Shown: positions 8,686 to 21,200 of the stretch, in pieces
How positions within the stretch are numbered: the first letter of the stretch is position 1
Layout: each line of letters begins with the position of its first letter
Virus record (IMG/VR): IMGVR_UViG_3300044701_000569
Coordinates: 124,001-188,000 of that record
DNA from: a virus
DNA: 64,000 bases
Direction: 5' to 3' (one strand)
Position numbers and translations under genes: made by a program
Notes under the pieces: generated by a model
Databases searched by the model: none
What the model saw: only the letters and a program-made list of their open reading frames with translations
Told to the model about the DNA's origin: nothing

Positions 8686-11313
8686 ATGACAGCAACAAAC
8701 TCATATTCAAGAACCAGTGACGCTGTTACACCGTTAAGAGACGCAGGTCCTTACGAGGCAGTAATAGTAAGCCATCTTGACCCGATGTATATGGGGACAC
8801 TTGAAGTTGAACTGATCAAAAATACTGAAGCGGGTGGAACACCCCAACGTAGCGGACAATTAGTAACAGTTAGATACCTTAGTCCTTTTTACGGAGTAAC
8901 CCCTTCTAATGGTTTAACACCTAACGACGGATTTCAGCACACACAAAAAAGTTATGGAATGTGGATGGTCCCACCGGATGTGGGAACTAGAGTACTTGTA
9001 ATATTTGCTGAAGGAAATACAGCCTACGGGTATTGGATTGGCTGCATACAAGATCAGGGTATGAATTACATGATGCCGGGCGCAGGACAAGCATCAACTA
9101 CTCTTACAACAGCTGGAACACCTCAAAACTTAAAAGGTCAAAAGCTACCCGTTGGCGAATATAATAAACTAATTGAACAAGGATCTAAAGTAGATCCAAC
9201 TCTATTTGAAAAACCTTACAATAAAGATTTTACTGAAATATTAGAAGTTCAAGGGTTGCTAGTTGATGAAGCTAGGGGCACAACAACTTCTAGTGCAAGG
9301 CGAGAAGCACCTTCAATGGTGTTTGGTATTAGCACACCTGGACCTTTAGATAAAAGAAATCAACATCCTACAGCAAAATACGGCTCGGCAACAGAAGCAG
9401 CAGATTATCCCTTTAATAGACTAGGCGGGTCGTCGTTTGTAATGGATGACGGTGATGATAAGTTTGTTCGAGCTACACATGCTGCTGATGGCCCTCCTAT
9501 ATACATTAATAAAGAAGGTGGCGAACAGGGCGGCGACGAAACTATTCCTCAAAACGAGTTATTAAGATTTAGAACTAGAACCGGACATCAAATCCTTTTA
9601 CACAATTCTGAAGATTTAATCTATATAGCTAACAGTAGAGGAACGGCTTGGATAGAATTAACTTCAGACGGTAAGATAGATATCTATGCTTATGATAGTA
9701 TTAGTGTTATGTCTAACAATGACATAAACTTTACTGCTGAAAGAGATTTTAATATTGATGCAGGTAGAAACGTTAACATAAGAGCACAAGCTAGATTCTC
9801 AGATGGTAAAGAATCAGACAACGGCATCGAAAGCGGTAGAGTTCAAATTGAATCTAAGTATAATATGAATTTTGAAGTGGGTAAAGATTTAAAAACCACT
9901 GTACATCAGAATCATCATATTGTAGTTGATAACTCTATGAAGATTTTAACAAAGTCTGACTTTAATCTAAAAAGCGAAACCAATGTGTATTTGAATACTT
10001 CGCAAAACTTTCATGAAAAAGCTGGTCACAGTTGGTATAGAGAAGCCGGCTCAAACATTAACGATACTGCTGGAGCACAATACCTTAACAAAGCAGCAAC
10101 AATGGACTTTTTATCTGCAGGACATATTCATTCCTCTGCAGGTTCAACTATTGTAGAAAACGCAGGAGCATCAATCTCTAATAATGCTGGCGCTAGCATA
10201 CATCATGTAGCAGCATCAGGAATAAATCTACTAGGTGGATCTATAGTAGCAGGTGATGCAGGGGTTATACATTGGAACAGTGGACAAGCAGCGTCGGGTG
10301 TTAATACTGCTGCCACACCCGCAACACCGCCTACAGAACCTGAAATAGCAGAAAATGTTATAAAATTAACACAAGTTATATTACCATATATACCGCCAGG
10401 TGCGCAACAGGCAGTGTCTTATGAAAGTATTCTTTGTAGAGCACCACAGCATGAGCCTTGGGTACATCATGAAAATTATAATCCAAAAGGTTTTGTTCCT
10501 GATCAAACAGATAGAGAAGCTCCTGGTGAATTACCTTTATCTGATCGTGTTCTTACAGTTGACACATTCCGTAAGAATAAAGACGGAGCAGCAACTAGTA
10601 CGTTTGTTCAAGCAATTGGACCTGCTAATAAAGATGAATTCAGTAACAGCGGAGATAGCGTATTCCATGGCGAAAACAGCAACACTTCTGGAGCACCTGG
10701 TGGAGCAAGGGGTGGCGGCTCTGGCGGAGGATATGGACAAGCTGGCAGCGGCGAAGCCAGCGGTACAGTTGGGTATGACGGTCAGGGTAAACTAGTTGCT
10801 GTTAGATCAAAGAGTGGAAAAACTGCACAGGTTGCGGAATGCTTTAAAGAATATTTCCAAGGATTTATTGACGATCTCGAAGCAACAGGATATCAAATTA
10901 AGCTATTAGGCGGCTACAGCAAGCGTCAAATTAACGGTAATCCTAACAAATGGAGTATTCATGCCAGCGGCGCAGCTATTGATATTAACTGGCCGCCAAA
11001 CGTAAGGAACCAAGCACCTAATGGAATGTACACCCCAAGACCACCAAACGCACCTTTAACAGACATGCCAGTGCAGAAAGTCAGAGAGTTGTGTCGTAAA
11101 TGGGGCCTAGGTTGGGGAGGAGATTGGAGATCAATAGACGATGCTATGCACTTTAGCGCAGCAAAACATGAAGGTGGAAGATGGCCTGTAAGAAATGATG
11201 GTAGAATTCCGTCAACATCAGCACTACCTGGTAATAATCCTACAACCGGCAGACCTACTAATGCTGACTCTCCACAGCCACCGCGTCAAAGCACTCAAGG
11301 TAAAACAGAGTAA
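8686..11313 (+). CDS. gp5: gp5-like baseplate hub/needle protein with C-terminal M15 peptidase
   Basis: 875 residues in three parts. Residues about 20-130 form an OB-fold domain (EAVIVSHLDPMYMGTLEVEL, MWMVPPDVGTRVLVIFAEGN, YWIGCIQD) like gp5-N and VgrG. Residues about 300-540 hold short beta repeats (INFTAERDFNIDAGRNVNIR, and later repeats around SAG and NAG) expected to form the triple-stranded membrane-piercing needle. Residues about 695-845 are a VanY/M15-type zinc peptidase: SIHASGAAID gives H759 and D766, and DAMHF gives H822. This replaces the T4 lysozyme domain, and it is at the C-terminus, not between OB fold and needle. A Gly/Ser linker precedes it (about 660-690). Predicted target: host cell-wall peptide cross-links during DNA entry. 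Confidence 0.9.
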   Translation: MTATNSYSRTSDAVTPLRDAGPYEAVIVSHLDPMYMGTLEVELIKNTEAGGTPQRSGQLVTVRYLSPFYGVTPSNGLTPNDGFQHTQKSYGMWMVPPDVGTRVLVIFAEGNTAYGYWIGCIQDQGMNYMMPGAGQASTTLTTAGTPQNLKGQKLPVGEYNKLIEQGSKVDPTLFEKPYNKDFTEILEVQGLLVDEARGTTTSSARREAPSMVFGISTPGPLDKRNQHPTAKYGSATEAADYPFNRLGGSSFVMDDGDDKFVRATHAADGPPIYINKEGGEQGGDETIPQNELLRFRTRTGHQILLHNSEDLIYIANSRGTAWIELTSDGKIDIYAYDSISVMSNNDINFTAERDFNIDAGRNVNIRAQARFSDGKESDNGIESGRVQIESKYNMNFEVGKDLKTTVHQNHHIVVDNSMKILTKSDFNLKSETNVYLNTSQNFHEKAGHSWYREAGSNINDTAGAQYLNKAATMDFLSAGHIHSSAGSTIVENAGASISNNAGASIHHVAASGINLLGGSIVAGDAGVIHWNSGQAASGVNTAATPATPPTEPEIAENVIKLTQVILPYIPPGAQQAVSYESILCRAPQHEPWVHHENYNPKGFVPDQTDREAPGELPLSDRVLTVDTFRKNKDGAATSTFVQAIGPANKDEFSNSGDSVFHGENSNTSGAPGGARGGGSGGGYGQAGSGEASGTVGYDGQGKLVAVRSKSGKTAQVAECFKEYFQGFIDDLEATGYQIKLLGGYSKRQINGNPNKWSIHASGAAIDINWPPNVRNQAPNGMYTPRPPNAPLTDMPVQKVRELCRKWGLGWGGDWRSIDDAMHFSAAKHEGGRWPVRNDGRIPSTSALPGNNPTTGRPTNADSPQPPRQSTQGKTE

Positions 11314-11325
11314 GGTAAATACTGT

Positions 11326-11763
11326 ATGAGCACATTAGAAAAAAATCTTTACAAAAGAGTTACTGTAACTTCAGGACCGCAACGAGGACAAGTTGGTAGA
11401 GCCTATAGAGGATTTTCTACAGTTAATGAAGCTACTGACGGTTTTGCTCTCTATGACTTTGAACTCATTAAACAGGACATAATTAATCATTTCCATATAA
11501 GACAGGGTGAAAAATTATCTGACCCTAGTTTCGGAACAATTATATGGGACATGCTGTACGAACCATTTACGGCACAGGTTAAAGAAGCTATTATTCAAAA
11601 TGTTACAGAAATAGTTAATTATGATCCGCGTGTTCAAGTAGAAGAAGTTATAGTTGATACTTATGAGTCTGGCATTTCTATTGACTGCACTCTATCATAT
11701 CTACCCTATAATATATCAGAACAGTTAAGATTTAAGTTTGACCAAGCTGCTAGTATTGGATAA
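11326..11763 (+). CDS. gp25: gp25-like baseplate wedge subunit
   Basis: 145 residues, close to T4 gp25 (132). It belongs to the gp25/GPW family of lysozyme-fold proteins that lack activity and join wedge to sheath. The family core is visible as HFHIRQGEKLSDPSFGTIIW followed by DMLYEPFTAQVKEAI and DPRVQVEEVIVDTYESG. A GGTAAATA at 11314-11321 resembles a late box but ends only four bases before the start codon, so I do not annotate it as a promoter. gp6 follows after a 55-base gap that carries a better late promoter. Confidence 0.93.
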   Translation: MSTLEKNLYKRVTVTSGPQRGQVGRAYRGFSTVNEATDGFALYDFELIKQDIINHFHIRQGEKLSDPSFGTIIWDMLYEPFTAQVKEAIIQNVTEIVNYDPRVQVEEVIVDTYESGISIDCTLSYLPYNISEQLRFKFDQAASIG

Positions 11764-11787
11764 TTAAGTTAGCATATAATTGCTACA

Positions 11788-11795
11788 GATAAATA
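11788..11795 (+). promoter_or_regulatory. late promoter for gp6
   Basis: GATAAATA, seven of eight matches to the T4 late box TATAAATA, ends 23 bases before the gp6 ATG in the 55-base gap after gp25. A GGGGAAA ribosome-binding site (11808-11814) follows. The box sits within the short palindrome AGATA-AA-TATCT (11787-11798). Confidence 0.65.
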
Positions 11796-11818
11796 TCTAA
11801 TATAGATGGGGAAACAGT

Positions 11819-14800
11819 ATGTCTTCAACTGACAGACAATCAAGATTATTAGCGACAGAAGATTGGAAAACAATTTACCAATCTTTCCGTAACGCAGACT
11901 TCCAGAGCTACGACTTTGACAACCTTCGTCGTACGATGATTAACTATCTGCGTCAAAACTATCCAGAAGATTTTAACGATTATATTGAGTCTAGTGAATA
12001 TTTGGCTCTTATAGATTTAATTGCATTTTTAGGTCAAAATCTTAGTTTCCGTATCGATCTTAATGCAAGAGAAAATTTCTTAGAAACAGCAGAACGCAGA
12101 GAAAGCGTTCTTAGATTAGCTAGACTTATTTCCTATAATGCTACACGAAATCAAGCAGCTAACGGGTTATTAAAATTTGAAACTGTAAAGACTACAGAAT
12201 CTGTATTTGACAGCACTGGATTAAATCTAGCTGGTATAGTTGTACGTTGGAATGATAGAGGTAATTCTAATTATTTTGAACAGTTTATTAAGATCTTAAA
12301 CGCAGCACTGCCTGTGAACGGAACTTATGGTCGTCCTATTAAGAGTGATAATATTGCAGGAGTGCTGACACAGCAGTATAGATTTAATGCTGCAAATATT
12401 GATATTCCGGTATATCCTTTTACACGAAACATCGAAGGAACATCGACTAGATTTGAAATTGTAAGTTCTGATATTTTAAATGGCTCTATAGTAGAAGAAC
12501 CTCCTCTACCGGCTAATAATCCTGCTTTCCTATATAGAGATGACGGTCAAGGAGCTAGTAGCTCTAACACTGGTTTCTTTATGCATTTCCGTCAAGGTCG
12601 TTTAGACAGCGGACCATTTACAATAAACAATCCTACACCTAATCAAATAGTTGCTATAGATTCTGTAAACATTAATAACACTGATGTTTGGCTTTATAGT
12701 ACAGACTCTAACGGTATTGAAACTGAATTGTGGACAAAACTCGAAGCTATTGAAGGAAATAACATTATATACAACAGCTTGTTTCGAGGAATAAGAAATG
12801 CATATGCTGTACAAACTAGAATTGAAGATAGAATTAATCTAATTTTTAGTGACGGTGTATTTGGAAATTTACCTTCAGGCAATTTTAAAATTTATTATAG
12901 AACTAGTGAGAACAGAAATTCTATTATAAATCCAGGCGCCTTAACTAATGTTTCTATTGATATACCATATATTAGTAAAAATAATACCCAGGAAACACTC
13001 ACAGTAAGTTTAAATCTAAAGTATTCTATATCTAACGGTGCTGCTTCAGAAAGCAACGAAGAAATAAAGTCAAATGCTCCTGCTACTTACTATACACAGA
13101 ATCGATTAATTACTGCTGAAGATTATAATGTTGGACCTTTAGGTATCAGCCAAGATATTATCAAAACAAAATCTGTTAACAGAATAGCTAGTGGTATTAG
13201 TAGATACTACGATTTAAAAGATGCTAGCGGGAAATATTCAAATACTAGTCTTTTCGCCGACGACGGTATTTTATATAAAGAAGAATTTTTAAGAAAAACA
13301 GCATTTACTTTTGCTACCCAGTCAGATATTGAGGGAGTAATTTATAATCTTATAGAACCAATACTAGCAAGTGCTAATACTAATAATTTTTATCTTGCCA
13401 AATACGGAAAGATAATTGTTTCTGATCTTGGTGTAGATTGGTCACAGATTACTAAATCTACTAATAGATGTACAGGTGTGTTTGTTGACGCTGACCTAGC
13501 AAGACAAAAAGTTGGAACATTTACCGCCAACAGCCTTCGATTGGTCGAAGCAGGATCAATGCTTAAATTTACAGCACCAGATGGATATCATTTTATGCCA
13601 GACGGCACCTTAATGCAAGGTGATGCAGATCATCTAGGCTCTACTTCTTATAAATGGGCTAAAGTAATAAGTGTTTATGGTAACGGTACTCAAATTGATT
13701 CTAGTGGATCGGGATCTATTGTATTAAACGATATTATACCTGAAGGCGCTGTTCTGAATCAAATTATTCCAAAGCTATCAAGAGTTTTAATTGATGATAT
13801 TAAATCTCAAATAATTGATAGAGTTTTTGCTTATAGAGATTTTGCACTTCGTTATGATCAAGAAGCTAGACAGTGGAAAATTATTACAGCTGAAAACATC
13901 AACACAGTAAATCCATGGAGTACTGGCAAGGCAGGCGACTCTAGCGGACAAAATCTAGACTCAAGTTGGATATTAAATTTTAAAACAAATGGTCAATCAT
14001 ATACTGTAACTTACAGAAATCTACGTTACGTATTTGAAAGTGCAGGAGAAATACGATTCTTCTTTGATAGTGCAGATAAAATTTATGATCCTAAAACAGG
14101 CCAATTAGTTAAAGATAAGATTTCTGTTTTAAACATTAACAGAAAGCCTGACAGTTTAGTACCGTTTACAAAAGACTATATTTGGACAATTAGTGATGCA
14201 TTTAGAGATACAGAAGGATATGTTGATTCAAGAAAAATTCAAGTTGAATTTTTTGACAACGATGACGACGGCGTAGTAGACGATCCTGATTTATTTGAAC
14301 AAATTGTAGCCGAAGCAATAAATCCTTCTTCTAAATTTGTATTCCAAAAGAAATATATGACCACTGACGGAGTTGAAGATTTCAAATACTTTAATAATTC
14401 CAGTGGCACAATTATGGTTAAGAATAATGAAGCTGCAATTGGATCTCCCAGCAGTTACAATGACGGACAAGTGTTCTATTTAATTGAAGAAGGCCTGTTC
14501 AAAGTATTAAATATTACCAATAACAATACAACTGTTACAGTTGATTATAAAGCATTTGTTGGTAGAAATGATCTTAAATTCCACTATGTACACGTTGCAG
14601 ATTCAAACTACAGAATTGACCCTAGTTCTACAAACATCATTGATACCTATTTGTTAACTAAAGGTTATGATACTGAATATAGAAAGTATTTGAGTAGCGA
14701 CACTGCTGTACAACCGCTGCCTCCAAGCAGCGACGAGTTATTTAGAAGTTACGGTGCTGAAATTAATAAAATTAAGTCTATAAGTGATGAAGTTGTTTAC

Positions 14801-15253
14801 CATCCTGTAAAATATAAGTCTCTCTTTGGTAGCAAAGCAAGATCAGATCTACAGGTTACATTTAAGATAGTAAAAAATCCTGCTCTAACAGTAAACAACA
14901 ATGAAATAAAAGCTAAGGTAATTGATTCAATTAATCGATTCTTTAGTATAGAATACTGGAATTTTGGTGATACTTTCTATTTCTCAGAGCTAAGTGCTTA
15001 TGTAATGAATGGCTTATCACCAGAACTAGTATCATTCTTAATGGTACCAAAGCAGTCAGATCAAGGCTTTGGAAGCCTTTTTGAAGTTAAATCAGAAAGC
15101 GATGAAATTTTTATCTCGGCAGCAACAGTTTCCGATATAGAAATTATCGACGAAATAACAGCAACAAATCTTAAAGCTCTAGGCAATGTAGTTACAAGTG
15201 TATCATCAAGCAAGAGCGGAATACAAAGTTCGTCAAGTAGAGGTTCATATTAA
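11819..15253 (+). CDS. gp6: gp6-like baseplate wedge protein (Baseplate_J family)
   Basis: 1144 residues against 660 in T4. The N-terminus has the strong family signature DFDNLRRTMINYLRQNYPED, then LIDLIAFLGQNLSFRIDLNA and RESVLRLARLISYNATRNQA (about 35-110). A central ITAEDYNVGP near 430 starts the baseplate-J beta region. The C-terminus holds AKVIDSINRFFSIEYWNFGD followed by FYFSELSAYVMNGLSPELVS, the dimerisation end of gp6. In T4, gp6 dimers form the inner ring that holds the wedges together. The extra 480 residues are inserted mostly between these parts and look like added beta domains. It ends two bases before the giant gene. Confidence 0.92.
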   Translation: MSSTDRQSRLLATEDWKTIYQSFRNADFQSYDFDNLRRTMINYLRQNYPEDFNDYIESSEYLALIDLIAFLGQNLSFRIDLNARENFLETAERRESVLRLARLISYNATRNQAANGLLKFETVKTTESVFDSTGLNLAGIVVRWNDRGNSNYFEQFIKILNAALPVNGTYGRPIKSDNIAGVLTQQYRFNAANIDIPVYPFTRNIEGTSTRFEIVSSDILNGSIVEEPPLPANNPAFLYRDDGQGASSSNTGFFMHFRQGRLDSGPFTINNPTPNQIVAIDSVNINNTDVWLYSTDSNGIETELWTKLEAIEGNNIIYNSLFRGIRNAYAVQTRIEDRINLIFSDGVFGNLPSGNFKIYYRTSENRNSIINPGALTNVSIDIPYISKNNTQETLTVSLNLKYSISNGAASESNEEIKSNAPATYYTQNRLITAEDYNVGPLGISQDIIKTKSVNRIASGISRYYDLKDASGKYSNTSLFADDGILYKEEFLRKTAFTFATQSDIEGVIYNLIEPILASANTNNFYLAKYGKIIVSDLGVDWSQITKSTNRCTGVFVDADLARQKVGTFTANSLRLVEAGSMLKFTAPDGYHFMPDGTLMQGDADHLGSTSYKWAKVISVYGNGTQIDSSGSGSIVLNDIIPEGAVLNQIIPKLSRVLIDDIKSQIIDRVFAYRDFALRYDQEARQWKIITAENINTVNPWSTGKAGDSSGQNLDSSWILNFKTNGQSYTVTYRNLRYVFESAGEIRFFFDSADKIYDPKTGQLVKDKISVLNINRKPDSLVPFTKDYIWTISDAFRDTEGYVDSRKIQVEFFDNDDDGVVDDPDLFEQIVAEAINPSSKFVFQKKYMTTDGVEDFKYFNNSSGTIMVKNNEAAIGSPSSYNDGQVFYLIEEGLFKVLNITNNNTTVTVDYKAFVGRNDLKFHYVHVADSNYRIDPSSTNIIDTYLLTKGYDTEYRKYLSSDTAVQPLPPSSDELFRSYGAEINKIKSISDEVVYHPVKYKSLFGSKARSDLQVTFKIVKNPALTVNNNEIKAKVIDSINRFFSIEYWNFGDTFYFSELSAYVMNGLSPELVSFLMVPKQSDQGFGSLFEVKSESDEIFISAATVSDIEIIDEITATNLKALGNVVTSVSSSKSGIQSSSSRGSY

Positions 15254-15255
15254 TA

Positions 15256-18200
15256 ATGTCTAATCATACTCAAAATGAAAATGCTTTGCCTGTACCAGGC
15301 AACAACAGTAGAGCTGTTTCGGATCTGCTACCTAGATATTTTAGAACTGAAGCAAATAAAAAGTTTTTACAATCAACATTAGACCAACTAGTACAACCTG
15401 GTGTAGCAGAAAAAATTAGTGGATTTTTTGGAAGAAAAAATTCTAAAGCATATGCTGCTGGAGACAATTACATTGGTGATGTTTCTAAAGCAAGAGAAAA
15501 TTACCAGTTAGAACCTGCACTGGTTATAAAAGATAATCTAGACAATGTAACTTTCTACAAAGATTATAACGACTATGTAAATCAGTTAAAGATTTTTGGT
15601 GCTAACACAACTAATCACAGTAGACTTAATAGTCAGGAAACTTATGCTTGGAACCCAAATATAGATTGGGATAAGTTTGTTAATTTTAGAGAATATTATT
15701 GGATACCAACTGGACCTAAAACAGTAAGAGTTACAGGTCAGGCCAAAGAAGTAATCAGTACCTATACAGTACGTCTTACTGATAATGGTGATAATGTTTC
15801 TTATCTATTTTCTCCCGACGGTTTTACGTCAAACCCAAGCCTTAAGCTATACAGAGGACAGACTTATAGATTTGACATAGATTGTGTTGGTCATCCTATG
15901 GCTATAGCAATCAGTAGAACATTTACTCCTGGTAACGCTGTAGTTGTTGCAGGTCGAGAAGGTGTTAGAGGCGAAGGGCTCTTTGACGCAAAATTATACG
16001 GCAACGATTACGATCTTGGCGATTATATCATTCTACCAGACAGCGGTTCAGTAACCTTTGACGCCGATGAAAATGTTTCTACACTTTATCCAGATGGTAT
16101 TCGTAAGTTAGGAGAAGCTGGAGAAGAAATTGCAAACGTGTATATAGAAAAGGGAATTATTGAATTTACTATTCCCATTAATGCTCCTGACAAATTATAT
16201 TACATATCTAAGAATGATGTTGATGTTAGTGGTTTAATAAAAATTTATGACATTGAAGAAAATACTTTCTTAGATGTTGAAACAGAAATATTAGGCAAGA
16301 AAACCTACAAGAGTGCTAACGGTATTGAATTTACTAACGGTCTTAAAGTTGAATTTTTAGGTACAGTAGTGCCTAAAATATACAGCGAAGGTAATTGGTA
16401 TGTTGAAGGAGTAGGAGATAAAATTAGATTAATTGAAGAAAAAGATTTAATTATTCCAGCTTCATATACTGCTAATATAAATGTTCCTTTTGACAGTGAG
16501 GGGTTTGATACTCTTCCCTTTAGTGATTCATCTTCTTATGCAAAAGAAAAAGATTATATTGTAATTAACAGATCTAGTAGAGATAGAAATCCTTGGAGCA
16601 GATATAATAAATGGATACACAAGGACGTATTAATTAAAACTGCAGAATACAACAAGATACCATTTGATATAGATGAAAATCTAAGAGCTAAACGTCCTAT
16701 TATTGAATTTGAAGCAGGCTTAAAACTCTATAATTACGGATCATTTGCAAAACTAGACGTTGATTTAGTAGATGCTTTCACGCTTGATGTTTTTTCAACA
16801 ATTGAAGGTAGTCTAGGATATAACATTGACGGTATTGATGTAGCTGACGGAATGAGAATTTTATTCACAGCAGATCGAGACAAGTTAGTAAACGGAAAAA
16901 TTTATCAAGTAAAATTTGTAACTATAGGTAATAACAGACAAATAAGCCTTATTGAAGTTTCTGACTCTGAACCTCTTGATTTAGAAACTGTGTTTGTTAT
17001 CAACGGTAATAATTATGGCGGCAAAACATTTCATTATCACGGCGATAGATGGATGTTAGCGCAAGAAAAAACAAAGAGAAATCAACCGCCGTTATTTGAA
17101 TTAGTTGATGCAGAAGGAAATAATCAAAGTAATTCAAATATTTTTAATGCTACTACATTTAAAGGTAGTAAGATCTTTAGTTATAAGATTGGCAATGGAG
17201 CCAATGATATAGAATTAGGATTTCCTTTAAGCTATAAAAATATTGAAAACAGCGGTGATATTGAATTTGAATTTAATCTTCTTACAGATACGTTTACCTA
17301 TCAAACCGAAACAGATATTATTTCAGTATCAACGTCAACTAGCTGTTTAAAAAAGTTTACTGATAGAACAAATTTTGATTATGTTAACGGTTGGTCAAAG
17401 ACACCAACTGTTTCAAAGCAAAAGGTAATTAGACAATACGTTTCTACCCAAGCAGAAAATAATAATTTTCAAATTGATGTTTATAACAAGGCTGCTTTTA
17501 TTACAGATCTTCGAGTAAACGTTTTTGTTAATAATAAGTTAAAGAAACAAGAACTAGATTATACACTTGATAGAATAAATGAAAAAGTATTTGTTAGATT
17601 TTTTAATGATTTAGAAGAAAATTCTAATGTTATTTTAAAGACTGATTCTACTACACCTAAGAACGATAATGGTTGGTATGATTTTCCTATCAATCTAGAA
17701 AGAAATCCGCTTAACGAAGATATATCGACATTTACGTTAGGTGAAGTTATTGATCATGTTGATAGCATGATTGAAGATATTTACGAGTTTACTGGCACTT
17801 ATCCTGGACCTAGTAACTTAAGAGATCTTGGAGAACTAGATGTTTACGGTAAACGGTTTGTAAAACACAGTAGTCCGTTAAATCTTGCTTTATATCATAT
17901 TACTAACAAGAAGTACAACATAGTTAAAGCTATGGACTACAGCAGAAAAGAGTATGCAAGATTTAAAAGAATCTTTATTGAAACTGCTTCTACTTTAGGA
18001 TATGACGGTGAAATAAAACAACACGTTGATTTAATTCTTAAAGAAATTAACCGAGATAAGGTTAAGTCACAACCGTTCTATTTTTCAGATATGATAAATT
18101 GGGGGAACGATAACAAGGTTATAGAGTACGAAGTCCTTGATCCTCGCAATCCGTTTTACCCACTATCAGAAGTATTTGATATAACAGTACCAAGCCAGCG

Positions 18201-21200
18201 AGCAGTTAATGTATACCTAAACGGATATCAGTTAGTACACAATAAAGACTATACATTTAACAATGAAGGGTTCTTAGTACTTGATAGTTATCAACAAGAA
18301 GGTGACATTCTTAGAATATACGAAACTTCGTCTACTGACGGATCATTTATTCCGCCAACACCTACTAAATTAGGTTTATATCCTTCTTATGTACCACAAC
18401 TTATTATAGATGATACCTATCTATCAGAAGAACCTGTTATTAACGGACCATTTAAAATTTATGGTGAAGATGAGACTACTTCAAAAATAGGTTGGTTTTA
18501 TCCTGTATACACAAGTCGTCGAGCTGCTCAAAACGCAGACTCAAATAATGCAGCAAAACAACTAGTTCTAGCAGGTTATAACAGAGTACTGTATATTCCT
18601 ACTAATACAGGTATTGAAGCCGGAACTGATAATGTTGAACTTGATGAGTATCCTGTAGGAACTGCTGTAATACGAGGACACGACGGTAGTTTTGTTAAGG
18701 CATTTAAGGATTATAGAGATACCCTTATAATAGATCTTGAAAAACGAATATTCAATAATATTAAAGTTTTTTATAATCCACTAGAAACTGAGCTTCTTTA
18801 CGGTGAAGGAACGCTAAGTCTGTTTGATTTTGTACCCGGCAAATTTAGAAAAACTGAATTTACTAGAAACGAAATAAACGAATCTTTACGAGGATCTTTC
18901 GTAGAGTGGCTAAGCCTAGTTGAGACTGATTACACTAGTAATTATTTTTACGAAAGAGAAAATCAATTTACATTTAACTACAGTACCATGACTAACGTAG
19001 TTGATGGAACTAGTCTACCTGGATTTTGGAGAGGCGTTTACAAAGAACAATTTGATACTGATCGTCCTCACAGTCACCCATGGGAAATTTTAGGATTTAC
19101 TATTAAACCAAAGTGGTGGAACGAAGTTTATGGACCTGCTCCTTATACTGGTAACAACGGTGTTATGTGGGGTGATATTGAGAAAGGCATTATAAGAGAG
19201 CCTGGAAAACAGGTTAGGGTTTTAGAAAAGTTTGCTAGACCGGGACTCACTTCATTCATACCAGTTGACAGCAAAGGTAGATTGCTATCTCCTATTGCTG
19301 CTAATATTGCAAAAAATTTCGTATACAGAAATACTACACAGAGTTTTGAATTTGGTGATGAAGCTCCTGTTGAAACCGCTTGGAGAAGAAGTTCAGAGTA
19401 TCCGTTTGCTATTCTTAGAGCATGGGTTTTAAATCAGCCATCAAAAGCTATGGGCGTAGGATTTGATACCTCTAGACTTGATAAGAACTTAGTAGGACAG
19501 TATGTTTATAAAGATACTAAAAAGCATTTAACATTAGCAGATCTTCAGTTACCAAATACTTATGAAGACGCTTCAAGAATTCAAACATCGGGATTAATAA
19601 ATTTCATTTATAATCTTGTAGCAAGTAATATCTTAACAGTTTATAATGACTATAAAACAGACCTAGTATCTATTAGAAATCAATTAGGATTAAAACTAGG
19701 CGGTTTTACAGATAAGCAAAAGTTAAAAATTGTACTAGATAGTAGAAGTCCTAAAGCTAGTGAATCAGAAGGTGTATTTGTTCCTGAAGAGAACTACCAA
19801 GTATTTTTAAACACAAGTTCACCTGTTGAAACGATTGTATACAGTGGTGTAATTGTTGAAAAAGCACCTGACGGATTTATTATTCGCGGCTACAATAACG
19901 AAATTCCTTATTTTAAATATTTTCAAACTCAGTCAACACAGAATGATGTTACTGTAGTAGTTGGCGGTATAACTGAAAGTGCAAGCGAATGGGCAGCTAA
20001 TAGACGTTATGTTAAAGGTCAGCTGTTAATCAATTCTTTCAAATACTATAGAGTAACAGATAATTTTACTTCAGGACCAAGTTTTACAACAAATAATCTT
20101 GCTCTGTTATCTGACATTCCTATAGTAGGTGGTAAAAGAGCACAATTTAAGAAAAATTTCTTAAAATCAAGTAACAAAATTCTAACCTACGGTACTAAGT
20201 TGTCAACGTCGCAAGATGTTGTAGATTTTATATTAGGTTATGATGCATATTTAAAATATCAAGGTTTTACATTTGATTATTTTAATCGCGAAACAAACTT
20301 TGTTGAAAATTGGGACAATGCAGCTAGAGAATTTTTATTCTGGACTACACAAGGATGGGCGTCAGGAACAACTATATCGTTAAGTCCGGGTGCAACATCT
20401 CTAAATTTATCAACAGCTTACTCTGTTGCTGATGATATTCTTGATGTATTCTACAGCTACGGTGTAGTAAAGCAGGATGGCGATGCTTTAGATAGAAAGT
20501 TTATTTCTATATATAGAAATAAAAATGTGTTTGAAGTAAGACCTAAAAACACTAATGATGGCATATACGGTGTTTCTATTCCTGTAGTTCAGAAGGAACA
20601 TGTACTATTAATAGATAATACCACAGTGTTCAATGATATAATCTATCAACCATCTACTGGTTATAGACAGGAAAGATTAAAAGTTACAGGTTATCGATCA
20701 GATAACTGGACTGGCGGCCTAGATATTCCTGGATTTATATTTGACGATGCAACAATAACAGACTGGGAACCTTGGCAAGATTATAGCGTAGGATCTCTTG
20801 TAAAGTTTAAGCAATTTTATTATGTTGCAATATATCAAATTACTGGATCAGAAGAGTTTAATAGTAATTTTTGGTATAGACTCAATGAAAAACCTGTACC
20901 AAAATTATATACAAACTTTGATTATAAGATAAATCAATTTTCTGATTTTTATGATTTAGATTCTGATAACTTTGATGCTGAACAGCAAAGATTAGCTCAA
21001 CATCTAATAGGTTATCAGAAGAGAGAATATCTTGCTAATATCATTAACGATGACATCAGCCAGTATAAGTTCTATCAAGGATTCATACAAGACAAAGGAA
21101 CAAAAAATGCAATAACAAAATTGTTTGATCCTTTAAGTGGTTCTGATAGAGATAGTTTTGATTTCTACGAAGAATGGGCTATACAAGTAGGTCGTTACGG

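Noticed and set aside
10400-10795. 131-residue plus-strand frame inside the gp5-like gene
   Set aside because: Different frame over the coding sequence that links the needle to the M15 peptidase; no ribosome-binding site or domain.
11314-11321. GGTAAATA before gp25 as a late promoter
   Set aside because: It ends four bases before the start codon, which leaves no room for a leader or ribosome-binding site, and matches only six of eight positions.
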